A DNA stretch of 5,943 nt from an uncultured Ruminococcus sp. (GCA_902797125.1 CADBRS010000114.1:1-5943); one strand, 5' to 3'. Positions 1 through 5,664 are shown, counted from the stretch's first letter. Notes: generated by a model from the letters alone, not told the origin. A program made the numbers and translations.

Positions 1-2
1 CC

Positions 3-50
3 GCAAAGCGCATCCGTGACGAGCGCAAGCCCGAGCACGATATCACGTAA
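3..50 (+). CDS. C-terminal tail of an unidentified gene entering from the left
   Basis: One plus-strand frame is open from the window edge and ends at a TAA (48-50), giving the tail AKRIRDERKPEHDIT. The tail is charged and mostly hydrophilic, as is common for the cytoplasmic end of a protein, but 15 residues are too few to name a family. The main support is context: a well-formed plus-strand intrinsic terminator follows 60 nt after the stop. A short open frame at a window edge can also arise by chance, so the call is tentative. Confidence 0.45.
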   Translation, partial: AKRIRDERKPEHDIT

Positions 51-110
51 GGACCGCCCCGGACGGAACGGATGGCGTCCCGATGAGAAAAAGGAATCGT
101 CACCAGAGTC

Positions 111-148
111 CCGACCCGTCAGGGGCTTGACGGATCGGAGATTTTTTT
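111..148 (+). terminator. Intrinsic terminator of the upstream plus-strand gene
   Basis: The stem pairs CCGA (111-114) with TCGG (135-138) and CCGTCA (116-121) with TGACGG (128-133). One C/A mismatch separates the two helices, and the loop is GGGGCT. After AGA comes a run of seven T (142-148). This is a textbook rho-independent layout on the plus strand. Its 3' half overlaps a promoter for the next gene. Confidence 0.8.
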
Positions 149-155
149 GTAAAAT
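127..155 (+). promoter_or_regulatory. Sigma-A-type promoter nested in the terminator, for the Gly-Gly peptide gene
   Basis: The -35 element is TTGACG (127-132, one mismatch to consensus) and the -10 element is TAAAAT (150-155, one mismatch), with exactly 17 bp between them. The -35 is formed by the 3' arm of the terminator hairpin and the spacer contains its T-run. Transcription would start near 162, giving an untranslated leader of about 80 nt before the peptide gene. Confidence 0.65.
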
Positions 156-243
156 AAAGGCAGGATATCAGGCGAGCCCGCGCATGGCAGAAAATAGGGG
201 ACCGTCGTCAGATCACCAAAAGAAAAAGGAAAGAGGAAGCATC

Positions 244-519
244 ATGGAAAACAAAAATAACGTCAAAGAACTCACCGAAGAAGAATTGGATGCAATCGTC
301 GGCGGAGCGGGCAGGCCCAAAATTAATGGGTCAGTTCAGAAAGCTGGCTATCCGTGTCCCAGATGCGGCACTCCGATCACCTTGTCGATCCGTGCTTTTC
401 TGGTCGAAAAGCACGCCACATGTTCCGTTTGCGGTTTTATTTTGAGCACAGACAAACAGAGTGCTGAAAAAGCGCTTGAAGCTCTGAAGAGATCCGAATC
501 TTCATCAACGATCATCTAA
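244..519 (+). CDS. Small peptide with a Gly-Gly leader and a four-cysteine zinc-ribbon-like core
   Basis: This 91-residue product is not assigned to a named family. Residues 1-21 look like a double-glycine leader of bacteriocin and RiPP precursors: a charged start, the amphipathic stretch ELTEEELDAIV, then GG at 20-21. Cleavage there would leave a 70-residue core. The core carries Cys38 and Cys41 (CPRCG) and Cys60 and Cys63 (CSVCG), 18 residues apart, as in a zinc ribbon. After them come a helix-like stretch (72-83, SAEKALEALKR) and a Ser-rich end. The AUG at 244 is chosen because AGAGGAAG (232-239) lies just upstream and the leader begins there; the frame is open further upstream but has no ribosome binding site. 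No C39 transporter, modifying enzyme or immunity gene is nearby. It could be a secreted peptide, a RiPP precursor or a zinc-binding regulator that has gained a leader. The gene is confident; the role is unknown. Confidence 0.82.
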   Translation: MENKNNVKELTEEELDAIVGGAGRPKINGSVQKAGYPCPRCGTPITLSIRAFLVEKHATCSVCGFILSTDKQSAEKALEALKRSESSSTII

Positions 520-531
520 AAATAGATTGAA

Positions 532-570
532 CGGGCAGGACGTCACCCGAAGGGAGCGATTTCCTGCCCG
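532..570. terminator. Long stem-loop in the convergent intergenic region, possibly a bidirectional terminator
   Basis: CGGGCAGGA (532-540) pairs perfectly with TCCTGCCCG (562-570) over 9 bp. The 21-nt loop can form a small inner CCC/GGG hairpin. On the plus strand, 12 nt after the peptide stop, it is followed only by ATTTC, which is a weak tail. On the minus strand the tail is TTCAATCTATTTTT, which is richer in T. It may aid termination in either direction or protect the 3' end of the peptide mRNA. Confidence 0.5.
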
Positions 571-575
571 ATTTC

Positions 576-600
576 AAAAACAGCCGCCCGTTTCCGGGCT
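576..600 (-). terminator. Probable terminator of the signal peptidase gene
   Basis: Read on the minus strand, GCCCG-GAAA-CGGGC forms a 5-bp GC stem closed by a GNRA-type tetraloop. It is followed by GGCTG and a run of five T (576-580). An alternative AGCC/GGCT pairing would bring the stem right up to the T-run. It sits about 45 nt past the minus-strand gene's stop codon. Confidence 0.5.
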
Positions 601-635
601 CCCGAAAAGTTATATTCTGTTTTCATTTTCATAAC

Positions 636-664
636 ACCACCTATTTATGAGAGGTGGTTTTTTT
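636..664 (+). terminator. Plus-strand terminator of the peptide gene, embedded in the end of the convergent gene
   Basis: ACCACCT (636-642) pairs with AGGTGGT (652-658) over 7 bp, with a 9-nt loop. It is followed by an uninterrupted T-run to 664 and more T-rich sequence after one C. On the minus strand nothing T-rich follows the hairpin, so it works for plus-strand transcripts only. The loop contains the stop codon of the minus-strand signal peptidase gene, and the T-run encodes its Lys-rich C-terminus. Confidence 0.75.
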
Positions 665-1352
665 CTTTTCGTCTCGTATAGTTGAACACACAGATCTCTT
701 CTATGATCAGCCAGAAAGAGACGATCAAAAACAGCCCGCCTGCGATGCTTGCCGAGATCGCCATGGTCTGTGTCGTAAACATCCAGCAAAACGTATTGTT
801 AAACCAGACCAGTTTCCCGATATATCCGCTCTCCAGAACCGGCACGGGATCTTCATATCCGTTATGGTCGCCTTCGGTGAACAACGCCCGGTCGCTGTAG
901 GAACTGTCCGGGACGATTCTCGTGACTCTGTGCACGATATGTTTTTCCTCTACGTACTGGATATCCCGGTCCTCATATCTTTCCGGTTCATCCGGATCTG
1001 CGTCCGGAGACGGGGAAGGATCATGCAATGAGTCGCTGTGTTCGGGCCGCTCCCGGAAGATGATGATATCTCCTACAAGGACTTCTTCAAAGGGGACAAG
1101 ATTCTTGTCTTTCCAGACGATCAGCATGCCTTCCTTCAAAGAAGGATACATGGATTCTCCGGTCAGGTGCGTCATGAAGTTGATGCCCTGGGAAGGAAGG
1201 ATCTTCAAGGTCAGGACGTCGAAAGTGAAAAAGAGAACTAGGATGATGATCAAAGGGATCTCTATGATCCTCAAAATATAGATCCTGTGGTGCATCCGGT
1301 CCAGTTTCGGGTCGGGTTGCTTTTCCTGTTCATGGTCGTGGTCGCGGATCAA
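645..1352 (-). CDS. SipW-like (S26B) type I signal peptidase with an acidic Pro/Asp insertion
   Basis: This is a membrane serine peptidase that removes signal peptides outside the cytoplasmic membrane. A hydrophobic anchor lies at residues 28-48, followed by box B GESMYP with the predicted nucleophile Ser67. VGDIIIFR (93-100) matches box C. HIVHRV has His141 in place of the lysine of ordinary bacterial enzymes, which marks the archaeal/ER/SipW type. FTEGDHN (158-164) supplies the conserved Asp162. A second membrane segment lies at about 197-220, with a basic tail TRRKEK inside. Residues 101-136 form a hydrophilic stretch rich in Asp, Pro, Glu and Ser between boxes C and D, longer than I expect for the family. 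The start is UUG: AAAGGAGG sits 8 nt before it, and no in-frame AUG occurs until residue 20. The gene is convergent with the peptide gene and has its own promoter. Substrates are not evident, since no TasA- or camelysin-like gene is present. Confidence 0.88.
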   Translation of the reverse strand: MIRDHDHEQEKQPDPKLDRMHHRIYILRIIEIPLIIILVLFFTFDVLTLKILPSQGINFMTHLTGESMYPSLKEGMLIVWKDKNLVPFEEVLVGDIIIFRERPEHSDSLHDPSPSPDADPDEPERYEDRDIQYVEEKHIVHRVTRIVPDSSYSDRALFTEGDHNGYEDPVPVLESGYIGKLVWFNNTFCWMFTTQTMAISASIAGGLFLIVSFWLIIEEICVFNYTRRKEKNHLS

Positions 1353-1360
1353 AATCTCAT

Positions 1361-1368
1361 CCTCCTTT
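1361..1368 (-). promoter_or_regulatory. Strong ribosome binding site that fixes a UUG start
   Basis: AAAGGAGG on the minus strand ends 8 nt before the TTG at 1352-1350, which is ideal spacing. An out-of-frame ATG (1360-1358) follows the site directly and opens a 3-codon frame (M-R-F). Its TGA overlaps the UUG start in TTTTGA. With no spacer from the binding site, that AUG should be poorly used. Confidence 0.8.
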
Positions 1369-1381
1369 CCCGTTTTTCTCT

Positions 1382-1410
1382 ATTGTACCAACCGGGAAGT
1401 CATTTGGCAA
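1382..1410 (-). promoter_or_regulatory. Promoter of the signal peptidase gene
   Basis: On the minus strand TTGCCA (1410-1405) and TACAAT (1387-1382) are separated by 17 bp, with one mismatch to consensus in each box. The start would be near 1375, leaving an untranslated leader of roughly 23 nt that contains the ribosome binding site. It lies beyond the terminator of the binding-protein gene, so the two genes appear to be separate transcription units. Confidence 0.75.
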
Positions 1411-1448
1411 GGATTATTTTTAAATCGGGATAACTTGTAGGGACTCAT

Positions 1449-1488
1449 TGTAAAATTATAGTCCGGAGACCGTTCAGATCTCCGGACT
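1449..1488 (-). terminator. Terminator of the solute-binding protein gene
   Basis: A perfect 10-bp stem pairs AGTCCGGAGA with TCTCCGGACT (arms 1479-1488 and 1460-1469 on the minus strand) around a 9-nt loop. It is followed on the minus strand by ATAATTTTA. It starts 17 nt past the stop codon. The plus-strand tail is GTTTTG, so weak function in the other direction is possible, but no plus-strand gene leads into it. Confidence 0.75.
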
Positions 1489-1505
1489 GTTTTGAATTGA
1501 CCCGA

Positions 1506-3017
1506 TCACTCGAGTTCCATGAATTTCTCGATCGTTTCGGTGAGTCTGGTCTGTGCGCTGTCCTTGATCTTCTCATATTCGGAAGTGAAGGAACGGTTGT
1601 AAGATTTTACCAGCTGCTGGGTGAACGTCGCGATGTTGTTCCAGTTGTAGATATTTCCGATATCCCATGTAACGTTGTTGAAGATAATGTCAAGGCATAC
1701 CGTGGATTCTTCGTCACGGGCCGTCTGACCGGTCAGGTAGATATCGTAGTAGGCCGGTGTCAGCACGTTCTTGGATTCAGCTCCCAGAGCGTCCAGGATC
1801 AATGCCGTGGTCTGCAGGTTGACGTTCGTGGTCGGGATGCAGATACAGCCGCAAACGACCGGGTTGACGGTGGAAAGGTACTGTTCCTGCAAGTCGTCTG
1901 CCATAGGCGTCGGCAGGATACCGAAGTCTGTAGACATCTTTCTGAAGTTTGCCAGATTGTGCAGCTCGCAGTTGGACATCAGGACCTGGTCGTTCAAGAA
2001 CATGTTGGTCGTGTTGTAGCCTCTGTCGCTTGCGTTGTTGAGCACGCAGCATTCCTTGTCGTAAAGGATCTCGATGTAGTTGGACCAGACGTCGATCGTG
2101 TCGTCGTTATAGAAACAGAATTCAGGGTAGTCGTCCTCATCCTTTGTCGTATAGCGGACGCCGGCGCCGATCAGACCTGTGGTGATCGTGTCGACCGTTG
2201 CGATCAGACCGTAAACGTCGTTTTCGTCGTGGATGCCGTTGCCGTCATCGGCGGAGACAGAAAGGGCAGCTTCGACCATTTTTTCGATGGTCCATTCCTT
2301 GTTCTTGACCAGTTCGTAGAAATCTTCCAGTCCTGCGTCGCGGTGCATGCCTTTATTGAAATAGTACACACGGAGGGACTTACGGTAGAGGATCGAGATG
2401 TCGCCGTCCATCATGAAGAGCTTGCCGCCCATGGACAGTCCGTCTCTCGCTCCCTGATCCCACCAGGGTTCGTCGAGCTCGAGCGAGTCGATGGAGTTCC
2501 AGTTGACCAGATAGCCCTGTTCAGCCAGCGAATTGAAAGCTGCGCGGGCCGGGATCACGGCCACGTCGTAAGCGTCCGTTCCCGAGCTGACCAGCGTCTG
2601 CAAACGGTTGGCGGAATCGCCGTACTTGCAGTCAGGATTGGCGATGATCGTGCAGTTGATGTCTTCCTCGACGGATTTCATACGGCTGTATGCCGCGTCG
2701 TTGACGATATCGCCTGTGAACGTTTCAGCCGCGAAGTCCACGTCGATCCAGGGGTTGCCTTCGATGTATTCCCAGGTCAGGATCCTGAGTTCGGCCTTTT
2801 TCAGATCGGTGCCTGCGGGGTAGTGAGCCACATAGCGGAATTCGGTCTCGGATTCTTCGCCTTGGGTCTCGCCGTTTTTGCTCTCTTTGTCTCCCGCTTT
2901 GGTCTCCTGGCCGTCTGCGGGGGTGTCATTGTTGCCGCACGCGACCATCACGGGCACGAGCATGCAAAGACACAGGATCAGAGAGAGGATGGAAATGAGT
3001 AATTTTTTCGTGTTCAT
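1506..3017 (-). CDS. Extracellular solute-binding lipoprotein, ABC-transporter type, without adjacent permeases
   Basis: The predicted role is to capture a solute, probably a sugar or oligosaccharide judging by family, at the outer face of the membrane. Residues 1-27 are a lipoprotein signal peptide: NTKK, a hydrophobic core, then MVA-Cys27 as the lipid-modified cysteine. A flexible Asp/Glu/Lys/Gly-rich linker follows (28-60). The bilobal domain starts near residue 76 (AELRILTWE). Other family-typical features are the SSGTDAYDVAVIP segment (144-156), Trp-rich stretches around 186, and DDGNGIHDENDVYG (257-270), the EF-hand-like loop of many such proteins. At 503 residues it is within range for large Firmicutes binding proteins. 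The mature part has ten cysteines beyond Cys27, including CGCIC at 389-393. The AUG at 3017 begins the signal peptide. It has its own consensus promoter and terminator and lies 111 nt downstream of the HD-GYP sensor gene. The family is confident; the ligand is unknown. Confidence 0.9.
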   Translation of the reverse strand: MNTKKLLISILSLILCLCMLVPVMVACGNNDTPADGQETKAGDKESKNGETQGEESETEFRYVAHYPAGTDLKKAELRILTWEYIEGNPWIDVDFAAETFTGDIVNDAAYSRMKSVEEDINCTIIANPDCKYGDSANRLQTLVSSGTDAYDVAVIPARAAFNSLAEQGYLVNWNSIDSLELDEPWWDQGARDGLSMGGKLFMMDGDISILYRKSLRVYYFNKGMHRDAGLEDFYELVKNKEWTIEKMVEAALSVSADDGNGIHDENDVYGLIATVDTITTGLIGAGVRYTTKDEDDYPEFCFYNDDTIDVWSNYIEILYDKECCVLNNASDRGYNTTNMFLNDQVLMSNCELHNLANFRKMSTDFGILPTPMADDLQEQYLSTVNPVVCGCICIPTTNVNLQTTALILDALGAESKNVLTPAYYDIYLTGQTARDEESTVCLDIIFNNVTWDIGNIYNWNNIATFTQQLVKSYNRSFTSEYEKIKDSAQTRLTETIEKFMELE

Positions 3018-3024
3018 TTTTGTC

Positions 3025-3049
3025 AGGGACGGAAATCCCTATCCTCCTT
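3025..3049 (-). promoter_or_regulatory. Distant ribosome binding site with a bridging hairpin before the binding-protein start
   Basis: On the minus strand AAGGAGG (3049-3043) is 25 nt from the AUG, too far for normal initiation. Between them AGGGA (3040-3036) can pair with TCCCT (3029-3025) around a 6-nt loop. Removing this 16-nt hairpin from the path leaves 9 nt, a workable spacing. The frame reaches a TAG only 27 nt upstream of the AUG, and no AUG, GUG or UUG lies between them to serve as a closer start. Confidence 0.55.
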
Positions 3050-3084
3050 GTCCAGTTATTTAAGATGTTGTTTTACGCTTATGA

Positions 3085-3114
3085 ATTATACAGGACGAGT
3101 GCGCCCCGTGTCAA
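3085..3114 (-). promoter_or_regulatory. Consensus promoter of the solute-binding protein gene
   Basis: Both boxes are perfect on the minus strand: TTGACA (3114-3109) and TATAAT (3090-3085), with an 18-bp spacer. The -35 box begins only 14 nt past the stop codon of the HD-GYP gene. The start would be near 3078, giving a leader of about 60 nt. This predicts strong basal expression. Confidence 0.85.
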
Positions 3115-3128
3115 TAAAGGGCTTCAAA

Positions 3129-5600
3129 TCAGTTCGAGGATTCTTCGAAATGCTCGCGCATCGAATAGTCCTTGTCCTCGTCGATCATGGAGAGCATGAT
3201 CTTGGCAAATCCGGGATCGAACTGGGTGCCGGTACCGTTTACGATCTCCTCCCGCACTTTTTTCTGGGGCAGGATCTCTCTGTACCGCCTCCGGCTGGTC
3301 ATGGCATCGTAGGCGTCCGCCACGGCAATGATCCGGGCCTCCTCGGGGATCTCTTTGCCTGCGATCCCGTCCGGATAGCCTTTGCCGTCATAGCGTTCGT
3401 GGTGCCACCGTGCGCCCGTGGCCAGTTTGGGCCGGTCTTTGATAGTATTCAGGATCTCGCTGCCGATAACAGGATGTTTCTTAATCAGTTCGAACTCTTC
3501 TGGCGTCAGCTTGTCGGGTTTGTTGATGACTTCGTCCGGGACGCCGATCTTTCCGACGTCGTGGAGCAAGCCCATCATGTAGATCTCGTCCTGATCGTCT
3601 TTGGAATAGCCCGCGCGGGACGCGATCATACGGGCGTAGGTCGCGACTCGGGTCGAGTGACCGTTCGTATAACTGTCCTTGGCATCGATCGCGGTAGCCA
3701 GCGCGCTGACGACCTGGATGTTCATGGCCTCCAGCCGCTGTCCGTACTGCCGCTCGTTCTTGTATCCGATATAGTAGAAGAACGTGATCAGACAGAAAGT
3801 GATCAGGGACACGATGATCGAGATGGCCAGCTGCGTGTAGGTCTCGTCGAAGAGTTCGGCGTTGGAAATGACGAGGACTGCGGTCCACTGATCCATCACG
3901 GGCGCGATGAACAAGGTAAAATCCTCACCGTCTATCGTCTCGGAGATCCGGACGCTTTGCGCGTCCAGTACATCGTTCAGCAATTCCTGATCGTGCACGT
4001 CCTGAACGGACTGGCCGTTCAGGGTTTTGTCGGCGTGAGCAATGATGAATCCGTCCCGGTTGAGGACCACGCCGTATCCTTTTCCGCCGATCTGCACGTT
4101 TTCGGTGACTTCCTGGATATGGTTGACGATCACGTCCAGGCAGACAACGTTGCGGGGCTGTGTTTCATCCACGGGAGATGAGATCATCTTACCGATCGTG
4201 ATGACGATCGACCCGGTCTGGGCGTCCAGATAGGGCGAAACGATCACGACCTCGCCTTTGGCGTCAGAGACGAGCTTGTACCAGTCTCTCTCCAAGGGAT
4301 TATAGTCCGCGGGCGGGACCCATTCGAGTCCGTCCAGGTAGACGCCGTTGATCAGGGCATAAAGACCGGTGAAGTTTTCATCGAACTGGGTTTTCTGGAC
4401 CGTGGTCTGCTGGACCAGGAAATCCCCGATTTCTTCGGTCGTCCGGCCGCTCTTCAGCATGAGATCCGTGCTGTCCGCCATGACCCGCAGGGTGGTGGAT
4501 GCCAGCGTCAGGTAGTTTTCGAGTTCGGTCGAAACGGATTTTATCTCCTTGTCTCCGTCTTCATGGACGCTCACCACTTCGGCGTTCCAGAGCGTCGTGT
4601 TGTGATAAGCCACCGCAAAGACCAGTAAAGACAATGTCACGATGACAGTCAGAATGAAATTGATCCGGCCGCTCCGGGTCTCGTTCAAGATCTTGCGGGA
4701 CTTTATGAACCGGCGGTACCGGGAAGTCAGGAAAAAGAGGATCGCGAAGACCGCTAAGATCAATATGGCCGAAATGATGAACAGATAGATGACCAGCAAT
4801 CCGGTGTTCTGAACGCCTTCGCCTTCCTGGATCAAGGAATCCCGGATCCCGAGAGACAGGATGAAGCCTGCGGCGCAGATCCCGACGATCAAAAGGGAAA
4901 TGACCGTCTGGATCAATACCTGGAGACGGAGTTCCGCGAGGCCTTTCGAAGGACCATCGTTTTCTTCCGAGCGGTAATGCCGGACGGCTCCGTACGTGAA
5001 GAAGACGAAACAGACCGAACCGAGGATCGAGAAGTACAGATAGGGATTGGCCCAGTCGGACGGCCAGTCGAAACAGGACGAAGTCCACATCCCGTATTCG
5101 CAAAGCAGATAGACCAATGCGATGACCGAGAACCACGGGAAAGCGTCCTTGCCTTTTTTCTCCTTGACAGCCCAGATGATGTGCTGCAGGCAGAAGACCA
5201 TGGCGGCGGTCGTGACGCCGACCTGCCAGATATTATTGACGATCCCGCCGAACTGGATATACAGGAAAAATTGGGGAACGCTGAACAGAACGGGCAGAAA
5301 GATCAAGGGATGCATGAATTTCCGCGTTTCCTTGGGCCGCAGGAAAAAGACGGCCAGGGCGAGCACGAAAAAGCTGATGTTCCATCCCAGATAGGCCACG
5401 AACTCGGATACTTCCGGATAGTCTCGCATGAGCAGTTCGTAGACCGTCCAGTAGTATTCGCTCAAGAAGTTGGCCAGGAAAAAGATGACGACCAGCCTGT
5501 ATCCCCGCTTCGGAGATTCTACGTACTTGAAGACTCCGTACAGAAGGCCTACGATCGTACAGAGCAGGGAAAGTATATTTTCGAAATTCTCAAAAATCAT
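3129..5600 (-). CDS. Membrane sensor c-di-GMP phosphodiesterase: 7TM, extra TMs, dCache and HD-GYP
   Basis: The predicted reaction is hydrolysis of cyclic di-GMP in the cytoplasm under control of outside signals. Residues 6-207 contain seven hydrophobic segments resembling the 7TM sensor of some histidine kinases. Three more lie near 225-251, 265-292 and 312-333. An extracellular double Cache domain spans about 337-588, and a last segment (590-612) returns inside. A short helical linker leads to HD-GYP (about 625-800). Its motifs look complete: NGHS with His648, HDVGK (680-684), KKHP with His709, HHERYDGKGYP (733-743), Asp762 and Asp765 in ADAYDA. Positive charges fall on the predicted inside loops (RGYR, RPKETRK, KEKKGK, RRFIK), supporting the topology. 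The Cache part has Y433-x4-R438-x-W440-Y441, then Y457 and D459, like amino-acid-binding Cache domains. The AUG at 5600 has AAAGGAGG 4 nt upstream. The gene has its own promoter, and no clear terminator separates it from the binding-protein gene. Confidence 0.92.
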   Translation of the reverse strand: MIFENFENILSLLCTIVGLLYGVFKYVESPKRGYRLVVIFFLANFLSEYYWTVYELLMRDYPEVSEFVAYLGWNISFFVLALAVFFLRPKETRKFMHPLIFLPVLFSVPQFFLYIQFGGIVNNIWQVGVTTAAMVFCLQHIIWAVKEKKGKDAFPWFSVIALVYLLCEYGMWTSSCFDWPSDWANPYLYFSILGSVCFVFFTYGAVRHYRSEENDGPSKGLAELRLQVLIQTVISLLIVGICAAGFILSLGIRDSLIQEGEGVQNTGLLVIYLFIISAILILAVFAILFFLTSRYRRFIKSRKILNETRSGRINFILTVIVTLSLLVFAVAYHNTTLWNAEVVSVHEDGDKEIKSVSTELENYLTLASTTLRVMADSTDLMLKSGRTTEEIGDFLVQQTTVQKTQFDENFTGLYALINGVYLDGLEWVPPADYNPLERDWYKLVSDAKGEVVIVSPYLDAQTGSIVITIGKMISSPVDETQPRNVVCLDVIVNHIQEVTENVQIGGKGYGVVLNRDGFIIAHADKTLNGQSVQDVHDQELLNDVLDAQSVRISETIDGEDFTLFIAPVMDQWTAVLVISNAELFDETYTQLAISIIVSLITFCLITFFYYIGYKNERQYGQRLEAMNIQVVSALATAIDAKDSYTNGHSTRVATYARMIASRAGYSKDDQDEIYMMGLLHDVGKIGVPDEVINKPDKLTPEEFELIKKHPVIGSEILNTIKDRPKLATGARWHHERYDGKGYPDGIAGKEIPEEARIIAVADAYDAMTSRRRYREILPQKKVREEIVNGTGTQFDPGFAKIMLSMIDEDKDYSMREHFEESSN

Positions 5601-5604
5601 AGGA

Positions 5605-5612
5605 CCTCCTTT
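5605..5612 (-). promoter_or_regulatory. Ribosome binding site of the HD-GYP sensor gene
   Basis: AAAGGAGG (continuing to AAAGGAGGT) on the minus strand lies 4 nt before the AUG at 5600. The spacing is short but the complementarity is nearly complete, and it fixes the start of the gene. Confidence 0.8.
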
Positions 5613-5635
5613 GTGGAAAAAAACATTACTGGATA

Positions 5636-5664
5636 ATTATACAACATTTGGAATATTATTTCAA
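5636..5664 (-). promoter_or_regulatory. Promoter of the HD-GYP sensor gene
   Basis: On the minus strand TTGAAA (5664-5659) and a perfect TATAAT (5641-5636) are separated by 17 bp. Transcription would begin near 5629, leaving a leader of about 28 nt. The surrounding sequence is A+T-rich, in contrast to the gene bodies. Confidence 0.8.

Noticed and set aside
16..243. Upstream extension of the peptide gene's reading frame to give a 167-residue protein
   Set aside because: The extension crosses a terminator and a promoter, has no ribosome binding site at either upstream ATG (184 or earlier), and would bury the leader in the middle of the protein.
1497..3002. A 501-codon open frame on the plus strand opposite the binding-protein gene
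   Set aside because: It shares codon boundaries with the sense gene, so it stays open simply because the sense gene avoids TTA, CTA and TCA codons. It has no ribosome binding site, overlaps a terminator and encodes a Val/Asp-rich sequence with no domain. The sense gene has clear family motifs.
3100..3128. A GCCC/GGGC pairing after the HD-GYP stop as a terminator
   Set aside because: The stem has only four pairs with a 12-nt loop and no T-run, so read-through into the binding-protein gene remains possible.
3048..4181. A 377-codon plus-strand frame opposite the HD-GYP gene
   Set aside because: This is the same codon-bias shadow. It covers the HD-GYP motifs on the other strand and starts inside the binding-protein promoter region.
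4977..5636. A 219-codon plus-strand frame opposite the 7TM region
   Set aside because: It is an antisense shadow of hydrophobic codons, with no start signal and an implausible, very charged product.
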